Assembly (NCBI GenBank): GCA_037367405.1
Contig: JAZKJV010008882.1
Span: forward strand, 2,294,001 to 2,358,000
Length of the DNA: 64,000 nt
Direction: 5' to 3'
Source: Ottelia alismoides
Taxonomy: Eukaryota; Streptophyta; Magnoliopsida; Alismatales; Hydrocharitaceae
The position numbers and the translations under genes were made by a program. Of the stretch, positions 48,140 through 58,858 are shown in pieces. Position 1 is the stretch's first letter; the number at the start of each line of letters is the position of its first letter. Below the pieces are notes generated by a model. The model was not told the DNA's origin and ran no database searches. It was given only the letters and a program-made list of their open reading frames with translations.

Positions 48140-50757
48140 CTGATATTTCTAAGCGGATCATGGATTTTGGTGCATCACATCGTCTTTGTGGAGATAGAGA
48201 ACACTTCCTAGAAATCAGTCCCTCCAGACATATATGTTGTTATTACATTACATATGGGACATACACTCTCAGTACAAGACAAGAGAGATTCATTTGACAC
48301 AGTCTATGCACTTGTAGACTGTTCTTCATGCACCTAGTTTTTTCATAAATATTATATATTATTCAGATCACCAAGAATTGATATTGTTATGCCATTTTGA
48401 CCCCTCTTTTCTTATATTTCAAGATATACTCACGAGCATGGTAATTGGATGTGGTCATGATCAAGAGGATCTCTACAGACTGGTCCAATCTTTGTATGTT
48501 AGTGCTTATTACATTCCTACTAGATCAGTCTCCTCATAAATGTGCCATATTCGGTTTGGTAACCTTCCTTTGTAGAAGCTTTGTAGAGTTCTCCCATAGA
48601 TTCCATCTCGATCTACTTTTTAGTGTGAGGCTTGCCAGCCTTGGTAAACATCACCAGTCTACTTTTCTTGGTCATCGGAGTTGTAGTCGCATTAGCTTAT
48701 TTGACCTGATCAATTTTGAAATTTGGTATCCCATTCGTGTCCCTAAGCATCATGGTCACATGTTTTATCTTGTAGTTGTTGATGATTACTCTAGAGTTTC
48801 ATGAGTTTTTCTTTTTAAAGATGAATCTAAAGCTGGACCTGCCATTTAATCCATTGGCAAATCCTTCTCCTACTATAAGTAGGGTCAGCTACATGGATTC
48901 TTTCTCAACTTTATGTTGAAAGATTCGATTATTTTTTACGCTGGCCGTCGACTACCTAACGCAGCGCTTACAAGAGGGGGATTTGAACCCTGGTCATTGA
49001 CTACCTAACACTATCATTTAATACAATATTTACGAAATAAATAATATTTTTTTTTGTTATTGTTAAGTATGTTTGTTCTGACAATGCCTTGAAGTTTTGT
49101 ACCATCTAGTTATCTCAGTTCTTCAAGTCTCTTGGCATTATACATAGGACTTCTTGTATGTACACTTCTCAATAGAATAGTGTTGTTGAACACAAACATT
49201 GTCAGTTACTTGATGTGACCAGGACGCTCCTTATTTAAAGTCGTGCTCTCCATTCTTTCTGGGATGATGTAATCCTCACCACTTGTTACATGGTGAACCG
49301 TATATCATTCGCTATGTTAGAAGAAAAGATTCCTTTCTCGATTGTGTTTCTCGAGAAGGATCTTTCTCTCATACAACTCATGTATCTAACTATATGACAT
49401 TCATCCATCATTTGATTCCATATTGTGACAACCTCTCCCCTAGAGCTGTCAAGTTTGTTTTTGTGGGCTAATCTTGGTTGTAGAACATGTACGAGTGCTT
49501 TGATTTGGTCAGACAAAAATATTATGTTAGTGTTGATGTCACCTTCTTTGAGTTTGGTCGTGTATTTTTCTCCTATAAGTGACAATATAACCCCGTCCAA
49601 GTCCGGTAAGGAGATTTATGTTCCATCTCCTCCTTCGCCACCATCATCACATCCTCATGTGGTTCCTCCCTTACCTCCTATGATTCCTCCTCCTCCTCCT
49701 CCACCACCACCTCCTCTTATGGTTCCCCTTGTGGCTCTGATCTTATCTTACTTTTATATTCTAAGGTTGTCATTGTACCCCCTTTTCAAGTGCATTCCCA
49801 ATCACATAGCATGCTCTGGGTAAATTCTGAGCACTTGGTTTCTCGAAGGATCTGAATCAACTCATTGCTCTTTGGAAGTGGAGGCACTAATGTGTTATAT
49901 AACCTTTGGCTACCCATATTTTTTGTAGAGTATCAATTAAAGAACTTCATGAGATTTATCATGAGACTATCAATTTCGAATATTCCACAAATATATTAGA
50001 AAGCTATGCGAGATAGTCAGTGGCATCTTGCTATGAAGGAGGAGATGGTCATGCTCCAGTCTCATGGTACATGGAGCTTGGTTACTGTCCCTGCTGGGTA
50101 CTATAGTTGGCTGCAAATAGGTATTTACTATGAAGCATCGAGCAGATGGCATGTTGATGGTTTGTGCCTCGTGGGTTCACCCAAACATATGGTAGGACTA
50201 TCGGGACGTATTCTCTTCAGTGGCACATCATTCCATCCTTCAGATCCTCCTTTCTGTTGATGTGGTATGGGACCGGTCTCTGTCCCAAGTGGATGTGAAG
50301 AATGCATTTCTATATGATGACATGCAGGAGGAAGTGTATATGCGGCATCCACATGGGTTCACTATTGAGGGGGAGTGTTAGATGATTTGCAGACTTCATA
50401 ATGTTATCTATGTCCTTAAGAAAAGTTTCATAGAATGGTTATAAAAGCTCTCGAATTTAATAGAACAACATGGTTTCGGGAGATCAACTGTACGTCATTC
50501 ACTTTTTTGTCAAAAGGACTCAGAGAGATATCGTTATCATTTTGGTTTATGTTGATGATATTAGTACATGAGATGATGTATAAGGTACTAGTGTAGCTAA
50601 TGAGTTCCTTGGATAGTAGTTTGTCACAAAGGACCTTGGCGAGCAACGATACTTCCTAGGGATTGAGTTCACATGGAACCAATGTGGTCTTGAGATGACT
50701 TGGAGGATACATTACAGATCTCCTTTTAGAGGCAAACATGGCAAACTGCAGACCTGC
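48140..50757 (+). pseudogene. Copia B protease, integrase and N-terminal RT remnants
   Basis: Protease remains as RIMDFGASHRLCGDREHF near 48160-48210 (DSGA changed to DFGA). Integrase appears at about 48740-49300 (MFYLVVVDDYSRVS, then SDNALKF and a decayed QQNxVxExKH), split by the SINE-like insert at 48851-49014. A poly-Pro linker lies at 49670-49730, as in Copia A. RT starts near 50006 (MKEEMVMLQSHGTWSL) and runs through VDVKNAFLYDD to the Copia C insertion point at 50757. Stops and frameshifts are numerous. Confidence 0.75.
48851..49014 (-). mobile_element. SINE-like insert in Copia B integrase
   Basis: About 164 bp interrupt the integrase reading, flanked by CATTTAAT at 48843-48850 and 49015-49022. 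The similarity extends imperfectly a few bases further. On the minus strand it contains GGTTCAAATCCC, a good tRNA-type B box, preceded by GTTAGGTAGTCAATGACCAG. A second GTTAGGTAGTC lies 40 bases on. An A box is not evident, so it may be 5'-truncated. The clean gap in the host protein and the flanking repeat support an insertion; the SINE label is tentative. Confidence 0.5.
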
Positions 50758-53118
50758 TGAAGGATATTGTGAATCCTTAAGCGCATCACGGAAGCGTGTT
50801 GATCGTATCGAATACGATCGGAGCAACTAGTCGTACTAGATGCTAGAAGCAGCGGAAATTAAAATTTTTAACATAACGATGAAACCACATGATCACGAGA
50901 ACATTTCTCGGATCGTTTCATCAAACCACAAAGTATAAGAAATACCTCTTGAAGCGTGGTTGTGATCGCGAGATCCCAAAGTAGAGATCCTCCTATCTTA
51001 AGTCCGACCCACGGAGAATGCGCTTGCGGGCACGATGATGAGTCGCGTCCTTCCCGCAATCCTTCGACGAAGATCCAAGCGTCGATGACGAAGCAAGATG
51101 CTCTCCTCTTCAATATGCAAAGTGGACGTCCACTTGGATATCAAGAGAGAGACTCCACACGAGAATTAGAGAGAGAGAGAGTAGTGGTCTTTCACAACTC
51201 TAGATGATGTGTCATGGAGAGGCTACCTAGCCCTCCTTATATACTAGTTTAGGATCCAATGGATCTCAATCCATGGGACTCATGGATCCAAGGGATATGC
51301 TTGGTCCATGATGAATCAATGGCTAGGATTTGTTGTTCAATAACAACAATTAATCAAGAGATAATATAACAAATGAGGTGGAGTTAACCAACCCCTAAAA
51401 AGGGGGGGGCGTCACCCATGAACTCTTCATGGGTGACGCCACCCATGAGGGTGGTTTTTTTTCTCCATTTTATTTATTATATTATTCCTCAATTAATTAC
51501 AATAATTATTCGCCAAAATTAATTCCAAATTAATTTTGTGAATATTTCAATCTTGCCATTGAATATTATGTGAATCATATTCACAACCCAAACTAGTTAG
51601 TAAATTGCATTTCCAATTAATTAACAAATGTGAATCCTATTCACATTATTAATTAACAAATGCTATTTACATAAATTCTCTCTCTTATATGTATATTATA
51701 AATCATATTTATAACATACACATATCATGGATAGTGCTATCCACATTCTCTTTATCCTTGATAATTAAATCTCATTTAATTATCTTAGATAATCATTTTC
51801 ACAATATGAATCATATTCATGTTTAAGCTTGATAATTAAATCATATTTAATCATCAAGTCCTTGCTTGGATATTTCATCAAAAAAATTATTCTTGAACCC
51901 TTTCAAGAATAATGTGCTTTCTCCGCAGATACTTGGAGATAAGGACAGGGCGATTGTATTATTCCACGTATAGTGACTTGGATATTGAGATCTTATCTCA
52001 AATCCAGATCGAACGAACCTCCCACAGATGCTTGATTAAATCAAGACCGCAAATCCAATCTTCTCATTGAATCTGAATCTCATTCAGACCAATGTCCAAC
52101 ACTTGGACTAAGATCGGATTGCTTCTCTACTGAAAGGAGTCACTAAAATCCAGACCTGTTTCATCACTCCCTCGGAATGGAAGCGTCATGGATATACAAT
52201 CGTTTATGATCACATCACCCTTCAGGTATTCCCAATACCTGTACATCCTGCATACTGGAAGACCCATGATCAACCCGAAGATCAAGATCATTTTATACTG
52301 TCTTCTTCAGGGTTTAATCATAAAGTTTCTCAATCTTGGTCATTGGGATGTGGTATCGATCATATGCTTTCCCAAAGCATATATCATACCTTCAAATTCA
52401 TGTCATGCTTCCAAAGCACGACGACCATGCATGGAATTTGATCTATCCCAATACCTCATGAGTGAGCTCATGTCTTCCGGTTCATAAGTGAACCTGTATG
52501 ATCCCTTTGAGAGATCATATTACTCATATACCCTTATATGCACACCGGCTCGCCGGTGTATAGACCTTGGTTAGGTCATCAACCTATTGGTCTGCCAAAT
52601 GTACATACTTAGATATATAGCAATATATCTGTCTCCGGTCAGAGGATGCATGCCTATGCTGTGACAGCATTCAACATAGGACTTAAGTTATCTCGATCTC
52701 ATTAGGTCAACCCATTGACCTAACTAATCTGACACCTCCGAATCACTATTCCTATGCAGAGGACCTGCATCAAGAGGTCGGTCAGATATCAGCCTATGTG
52801 AGAAAGGATTGCCATCTCCTACTCAGGCTGGAGATCTCCACTTGACAATCATTTGACGGTGTTTGATGAGTCCTCCATCTAACTCTTTAGATATTCATCC
52901 AAACACCAGCCTCTATGATTCATTTAATGAATCAATAGCTATATGATCATCAAGCTGGCCATGGTACATAACCCTAATTGTACAGAGGGACCTTATAGTG
53001 CATTCATTCATATAATTTCAGAAAGGGAGTGAAACATCAATAACTTTTATTGATAAACTTAAATATTACAATAACATTTATTGTAAGAATGGTTCGCCCA
53101 GGGCTCACAAGTCTAACA
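50758..53118 (-). repeat. 3' LTR of Copia C (2361 bp)
   Basis: In element orientation it begins TGTTAGACTTGTGAGCCC and ends GGATTCACAATATCCTTCA. A TATA box (TATATAAGG) lies at 51235-51243 on the minus strand. A strong hairpin lies at 51408-51440. Frames inside (50868-51207, 52188-52487) are repeated in the other LTR and are not genes. Confidence 0.95.
51408..51440. repeat. Perfect 15-bp hairpin in the Copia C 3' LTR
   Basis: GGCGTCACCCATGAA, loop CTC, then TTCATGGGTGACGCC. The top strand continues into ACCCATGAGGGTGG and a run of T. The same hairpin is at 59507-59539 in the other LTR. In element orientation it lies about 170 bases upstream of the TATA box, so it is in U3. Confidence 0.9.
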
Positions 53119-53133
53119 ATCTCCCACTAGCCC
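53119..53133 (-). promoter_or_regulatory. Polypurine tract of Copia C
   Basis: On the minus strand GGGCTAGTGGGAGAT lies directly between the polyprotein stop codon (53136-53134) and the 3' LTR start TGTTAG. It is the standard Copia plus-strand primer site. No spacer separates it from the coding region. Confidence 0.9.
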
Positions 53134-56100
53134 TCAGAACCATTCAGGTACAATCCGTAAACCCATACTCATTACATGCTGGTCAAAAACCTTCTGTGAC
53201 AGAGGTTTGGTAAGAGGATCAGCAATGTTGTCGGCAGAGGCCACCTTGGTGATGATGATATCACCACGCTTTTGAATCTCCCGAATGATGTGGTATTTCC
53301 TTTCCACGTGCTTGCTCTTCTGATGGCACCTGGGTTCCTTTGCTTGGGCAATGGCTCCAGTGTTATCGCAGAGCAACGGGATGGGAGTATCAGAGGAAAC
53401 TACGCCAAGTTCCAAGATGAACTTGCGCAACCACACCGCCTCTTTTGCAGCATCCGATGCGGCAATGTATTCGGCTTCTGTTGTTGAATCCGCCGTAGTG
53501 TCCTGTTTCTTGCTTCTCCAGCTCACAGCACCACCGTTCAACAGGAATACAAACCCTGATGTCGACTTTCGATCATCAATATCTGACTGGAAGTCTGAAT
53601 CTGTATATCCCAAGACTTGGAGATCACCATCTCCATAGACCAAGATGTAATCTTGCGTCCGTCTTAGATATTTGAATATGTTCTTTACTGCATTCCAGTG
53701 TTTCTCTCCATAGCAAGATTGGTAACGACTTACCACTCCCACTGCATGGCAGATGTCTGGCCTAGTACACATCATGGCATACATCAAGCTTCCTACGGCT
53801 GATGCATAAGGGCATCCAGCCATGGCCTTCTTTTCCTCAACACTTTGAGGAGCCATCCCTTTGGACAGATGGACACCATGTCCTAAGGGGAGGAATCCTT
53901 TCTTCGAACTATCCATGTGGAATCGTTCAAGAATCTTCTTGATGTATCCATGTTGTGATAATCCCAATATTCTCTTTTCTCGGTTTCTGAACAGCTTCAG
54001 GCCTAAGATGTAAGAGGCTTCTCCAAGATCTTTCATCTCGAAGGTATGGGATAGCCAAATCTTCACACTGGTCATCATTCCTGTATCATTCCCAATGATA
54101 AGGATATCATCTACATAAAGCACGATGAACACAATGGCGCTCCCACTAAGCTTCTTGTACACACAAGGTTCATCAGGGTTTTGCACAAAATCATAACTCT
54201 TTATGGTTTCGTCAAATCTGATGTTCCAACTACGAGAAGCTTGTTTGAGCCCATAGATGGATTTCTTCAGCTTGCATACTTTACCGTCCTCAGCTATGAA
54301 GCCCTGGGGCTGCTCCATATAGATATCCTCCTCGAGGTATCCATTGAGGAAAGCCGTCTTGACGTCCATCTGCCAGATGTCGTAGTCAAGATATGCAGCT
54401 ATAGCTAGCAGTGTCCTGATGGACTTAAGCATGGCCACAGGAGAGAATGTCTCATCGTAGTCGATGCCTTCTCTCTGTGTGTAGCCCTTGGCTACGAGCC
54501 GTGCCTTGAAAGTCTCTACTTTCCCATCAGGTCCCCTCTTTCTCTTGAAGATCCATTTACACCCAATGGGTTTTACCCCTCTAGGTGGATCCTCTAGGGT
54601 CCATACACCATTCTTATGCATGGAGTCAATCTCTGACTTCATTGCTAGCATCCATCTATCCATGTCATGATCCGCAAGTGCTTCATCATATGAAGAAGGA
54701 TCACTGTCAGTCTCACCTGACACATGGAATCCATACCTTTCAGGTGGTGCAACCACCCTCGAACTCCTTCGAAGAGGTATGGGTGTTTCATCTTCATTTA
54801 TTTCTTCAGTTTCTGGCTCAGGAATCTCAGAATCCTCAGGGGATTCAATGAGCTCCTCTACTTCATTCTTGTCTTGACCTTTAAGGAAATCATCCTCCAG
54901 AAATTTCACATCCCTAGAGACAAAAACCTTTTGGGTCTCAGGGTCATAAAGCTGGTATCCAATACCATCTTTAACATACCCAATGAAGTAGCACTCACGA
55001 GTGCGAGATTCTAGCTTACTTGCGTCCACGTTCTTCGCATGAACCAAGCATCCCCAAACCCTCAAGTGATTGACACTAGGTTTGGTTCCATACCAGAGCT
55101 CATGAGGAGTCTTGGGTACAGATTTGCTAGGAATCTTGTTTAGGATATATATTGCAGTCTCTACTGCATATCCCCAGAAACTAAGAGGTAAATGTGCTTT
55201 ACTCATCATTGAACGAACCATGTCCATGATGGTCCTGTTGCGTCTTTCAGCAACACCATTAAGTTGGGGAGTTCCAGGAGGAGTGAGATTGGAGACAATT
55301 CCATTCTCTTTAAGGTATTCCTTGAATTCATCTGAGAGGTACTCACCACCTCGGTCAGATCGAATCCGTTTAATCTTCCTGTCGGCTTGGTTCTCAACCA
55401 ATGCCTTAAACTCTTTGAACTTTTCAAAGGTTTCAGATTTATGACGAAGCAGGAAGATAAACCCATATCGCGAATGGTCATCGATAAACGTCAAATAATA
55501 TCGATATCCATTTCTAGTCGCGGTATTGAAGGGACCACATACATCAGTATGTATTAGGTCGAGAATACCCTCGCATCTCGTAACCTTGTTACGGAAAGGC
55601 ATCCTGGTCATTTTACCTCGAATACAATGTTCACAGGTAGGTAAAGTTTGAACCTGTAGAAAATCTAAAGGTCCATCCTTTATCAATCTATTGATCCTAT
55701 CAACAGATAAATGACCAAGCCTTTGATGCCAAATCATATTTGAATGATTTCCATTTTCCCTGGATCTCTTGGGGTTTTTATTATTAGTGGTAGTGACATT
55801 TATGACACATTCATCAATGCACAATTCATAGAGTCCACTAGAAGTCAGAACACCTTCCGCAACAAATTTATCATATTTATTAATGACTAATTTATTACAG
55901 AACAGGAAAGAGTACCCATGTCTAACAAGCTTAGACACAGATATCAAGTTCCTCCTGACTTCAGGTACATAAAGACACTCTTTAAGTACTAGGACTCGAC
56001 CACTAGATATCGACAGTCTGCAAGTCCCGATGGCGACTGCTGCAACACTTGCATCAGATCCCATCTGGATAACTATCTCCCCATGCTCCAGATTCCTAGT

Positions 56101-57054
56101 TTCCTGAAACAAATGCAACGAATTGCATACATGAACAGAAGTACCAGAATCTGTAACCCAACTTCCTTCTCGTCCAACGAGAAAGCTGGTTTCAATGATG
56201 AAAGTAGATTTCATACCTGCTGGGGCTTTACCTTTGTCGGTAGACTTCAGGTAATCCGGGCAGTTACGCCGCCAGTGCCCCGGCTTCTTGCAGTGGTGAC
56301 AGACATCGGTCTTTTTCGATGTCATCAGTGTGGAAGCACTAGAAGATGAACCAACTCCTTGATTCTTCTTCTTTCTCTTCGAGGCTGGACCCTTCTGAGA
56401 ACCTTGCTTCCGCCCGCGCTTTCCTCTCGCCTGTGCAACCATTGCACTAGCAGAGGGGCCGTCCTTCTTCAAGACGTCTTCTGCAGACTTCAAAGCAGCC
56501 AACAGCCCAGCGTTTGTGAAATCACCTTTGTTCATGTGGTAAGACACAACAAAGTTGTTGAAAGACTTAGGGAGCGACAGGAGAATGAAATCAGCTTGCA
56601 TTTCAGAATCCAAGTAGGCTCCCAGGGTTTCCAGCTCAGAGAGGTACCCAAACATTTTGAGTACATGTTCTCTGACAGAGGTCCCTTCCTGCATCTTGCA
56701 GCGAATAAGCTCTTTCATCACATTATAACGTTGTGTGCGGTTTATGTCACCGAACATTTCTTTTAGATTCAGCATAATCTCTTGGCAATGGTTCATTTCC
56801 ACATGTTGCTTCTGAAGCACATTGGACAATGACCCAAGGATGTAACATCTTGCCAGATTATGATCTTCATCATATTTATCATTATAATATTTGTCTTCAT
56901 CAGTCACAGGGTCTGCTATCTTGTCCTTGCTAAGCACGTAGGAGATGCGCTCTGCAGAGAGAACAAGATCCAAATTTCGGATCCAATCCGAATAATTTGG
57001 TCCGGTCAACTGGTTGACCTCTAGAAGCTTGCTAAGTGGGTTCATGGACTTCAT
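53134..57054 (-). CDS. Copia C gag-pol polyprotein, intact (1306 residues)
   Basis: This is one uninterrupted frame starting MKSMNPLSKLLEVNQLTGPNY. Gag (about 1-240) includes the UBN2-type region. The CCHC knuckle CHHCKKPGHWRRNC is at about 250-263. The aspartic protease has WVTDSGTSVH with Asp302. The pre-integrase zinc region is WHQRLGHLS...CEHCIRGK. Integrase catalytic residues are D504 (HTDVCGP), D567 (RSDRGGEY) and E603 (NGVAERRN), an exact DD35E spacing. RT runs from about 790 with VDVKTAFLNGYLEED and YVDD at 980-983. RNase H is at about 1150-1280 (TDSDFQSDIDDRKSTSGF, TEAEYIAASDA), ending ADPLTKPL. All catalytic residues are present. Gag and pol share one frame, so the ratio must be set by other means. 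It is transcribed from the 5' LTR at the right. Confidence 0.95.
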   Translation of the reverse strand: MKSMNPLSKLLEVNQLTGPNYSDWIRNLDLVLSAERISYVLSKDKIADPVTDEDKYYNDKYDEDHNLARCYILGSLSNVLQKQHVEMNHCQEIMLNLKEMFGDINRTQRYNVMKELIRCKMQEGTSVREHVLKMFGYLSELETLGAYLDSEMQADFILLSLPKSFNNFVVSYHMNKGDFTNAGLLAALKSAEDVLKKDGPSASAMVAQARGKRGRKQGSQKGPASKRKKKNQGVGSSSSASTLMTSKKTDVCHHCKKPGHWRRNCPDYLKSTDKGKAPAGMKSTFIIETSFLVGREGSWVTDSGTSVHVCNSLHLFQETRNLEHGEIVIQMGSDASVAAVAIGTCRLSISSGRVLVLKECLYVPEVRRNLISVSKLVRHGYSFLFCNKLVINKYDKFVAEGVLTSSGLYELCIDECVINVTTTNNKNPKRSRENGNHSNMIWHQRLGHLSVDRINRLIKDGPLDFLQVQTLPTCEHCIRGKMTRMPFRNKVTRCEGILDLIHTDVCGPFNTATRNGYRYYLTFIDDHSRYGFIFLLRHKSETFEKFKEFKALVENQADRKIKRIRSDRGGEYLSDEFKEYLKENGIVSNLTPPGTPQLNGVAERRNRTIMDMVRSMMSKAHLPLSFWGYAVETAIYILNKIPSKSVPKTPHELWYGTKPSVNHLRVWGCLVHAKNVDASKLESRTRECYFIGYVKDGIGYQLYDPETQKVFVSRDVKFLEDDFLKGQDKNEVEELIESPEDSEIPEPETEEINEDETPIPLRRSSRVVAPPERYGFHVSGETDSDPSSYDEALADHDMDRWMLAMKSEIDSMHKNGVWTLEDPPRGVKPIGCKWIFKRKRGPDGKVETFKARLVAKGYTQREGIDYDETFSPVAMLKSIRTLLAIAAYLDYDIWQMDVKTAFLNGYLEEDIYMEQPQGFIAEDGKVCKLKKSIYGLKQASRSWNIRFDETIKSYDFVQNPDEPCVYKKLSGSAIVFIVLYVDDILIIGNDTGMMTSVKIWLSHTFEMKDLGEASYILGLKLFRNREKRILGLSQHGYIKKILERFHMDSSKKGFLPLGHGVHLSKGMAPQSVEEKKAMAGCPYASAVGSLMYAMMCTRPDICHAVGVVSRYQSCYGEKHWNAVKNIFKYLRRTQDYILVYGDGDLQVLGYTDSDFQSDIDDRKSTSGFVFLLNGGAVSWRSKKQDTTADSTTEAEYIAASDAAKEAVWLRKFILELGVVSSDTPIPLLCDNTGAIAQAKEPRCHQKSKHVERKYHIIREIQKRGDIIITKVASADNIADPLTKPLSQKVFDQHVMSMGLRIVPEWF

Positions 57055-58844
57055 TTTCTGAAATTAAGAATGCACTATATTAGAATAATTATGTATTCAT
57101 TTTAAGAATAATTTGATTAAGGCATTTTAAATCAAATTTGTCTTGCTAGGTCAACTTTGAAAGATTATTCCCTTATTTTTCTTTCAAAGTAAGAGATATA
57201 CTTACCGCTATATCTCAAGCAAGATCTGAGATCTCCTCTCTATCCTTATCACATCCCAATAATATGAGAACCTGTGACTTGAATAAGAGAAGCGGGAACA
57301 CATTCCGCCTTGCAAGTCCAACTTGCATTTCCCAATTCGGTCTTTAACACCCGGGCCCACCACCCCTAAGATGATGTTGACCCGTTGTTAGTTGAACCAA
57401 CCGTCAACAGGCTTAATACTCGCTATACGCAATCCAATATCGCCCCAATAATATGAGGACCCGATATTGGGGTCACTACGTATACGGCCTTACTCTTTCG
57501 AGAAGCAAAGAACCCGATCCAATTAAATCATGCACAGGATCTGTCACTTCGGACAGGCGTCTCCCATACACAACAACTGGCGACGAAATCCTTTGCCTTG
57601 ACGGGAGACCATGGATGTCACTTATGTGATCCTCCACCTCATATTCAAATTTTATAATTAATTATTGTGAATCATATTCACAAAATTAATTCTTCCAAGG
57701 GAAATACACATCTATTCAAAATAGTGTGTTTATTAGGTATGATTAATTTAATCATATTAAATTAATCATTTAGCCCAATCATCAACAAACACGTCTTTTA
57801 CTTGAATAGTAGGTATAATCTCAAAATACGTATTATTCGAATTTTAATAATTAGAAAAATACATATTGTCTGTCTCCGGTATTATACAATCCCTACCCGC
57901 TGTCATGGCCAGTACCGACGAGAGTGGGATGGACCACATACGTTGCAACCCGCGACCCCAATGCTCTCCGACTAGGCACCACATCCGCCTCGGGAAAGGA
58001 TAATACCAAATAGACCATCATGTATTTTGAGATGTTCATCGGTTCTTCAACCGAAAGTTATACCATATAGTACAAATCAAAACATTTTTGATTATAAGGA
58101 GATTTGCTAGACAAATCCCCAATCCTATTCAAGCAAAAAGAGTTTTCATGTAAAAGTTGTCCTACAACTATTGTAAGATAAACTATAGTTTTCATGAAGG
58201 CAATGTTTGTTGATGAAACAATGATCAAGATCTAACATCTCATCATTGTGGTTTAGGCAAGTGTCATTCAATGAAATAATTATTTCTTTAAATATTTCAC
58301 AAATATTTATCACTAATTATTCCAGAAAATTAACAATTAATTTTCATCAAGATTATTGAATGACAAATCACAAGGTTCAAGATCAAAATTGTTAATTTCC
58401 AGCAGCGACCCCCAATCACTAAAATTAACTTATCTTGATCAATATAAATCCAAAAAATGCAAACTCAGTTTCCAAAGATTGCCTATTTGATTTATTAAAG
58501 AACCCAAGTGATAATTCACGCATTTCAAGGCGAATTAAAACCGTAATCATCTCATTAATTACGTTCAAATCCGCAGTTCCCGCAACAGTGGATATAGTCA
58601 TATTCAAAAAGCCATATCTTGAGCAAATAAAGTCCAAATTTAGTAAACTCAAGTCCTATGGTTTCCTTGTTTAATGGGGAACAAAATCCAATTGAAAATT
58701 TCGTGTTTAAACATTTTAAACAGTACGGAAAAATTCAATTAGACAGAGGTGCGAAAAAATGAAATGCAGTAAAAATTTCGCAACCCTTTCAAGAACCAAA
58801 TCGTCTAAGGTTCATGGATCACATCCAAAACCTTATTCAACCTG
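57055..58844 (-). other. Untranslated leader of Copia C (1.8 kb)
   Basis: This long leader between PBS and gag has no frame longer than about 80 codons and none with family resemblance. AT-rich stretches alternate with mixed sequence. Its length is notable for a Copia element; it may contain packaging signals. Confidence 0.7.
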
Positions 58845-58856
58845 GCTCTGATACCA
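58845..58856 (-). promoter_or_regulatory. Primer-binding site of Copia C (initiator tRNA-Met)
   Basis: TGGTATCAGAGC on the minus strand begins 2 bases after the 5' LTR end. It is the exact canonical plant Copia PBS. Confidence 0.95.
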
Positions 58857-58858
58857 CT

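Noticed and set aside
48961..49014. tRNA gene on the minus strand
   Set aside because: Only the B box/T-loop-like GGTTCAAATCCC is present. No acceptor, D-arm or anticodon arm can be folded.
51421..51462. Bacterial-style rho-independent terminator
   Set aside because: The hairpin followed by a T-run fits in form, but the locus is a plant LTR and the T-run lies antisense to the element's transcript.
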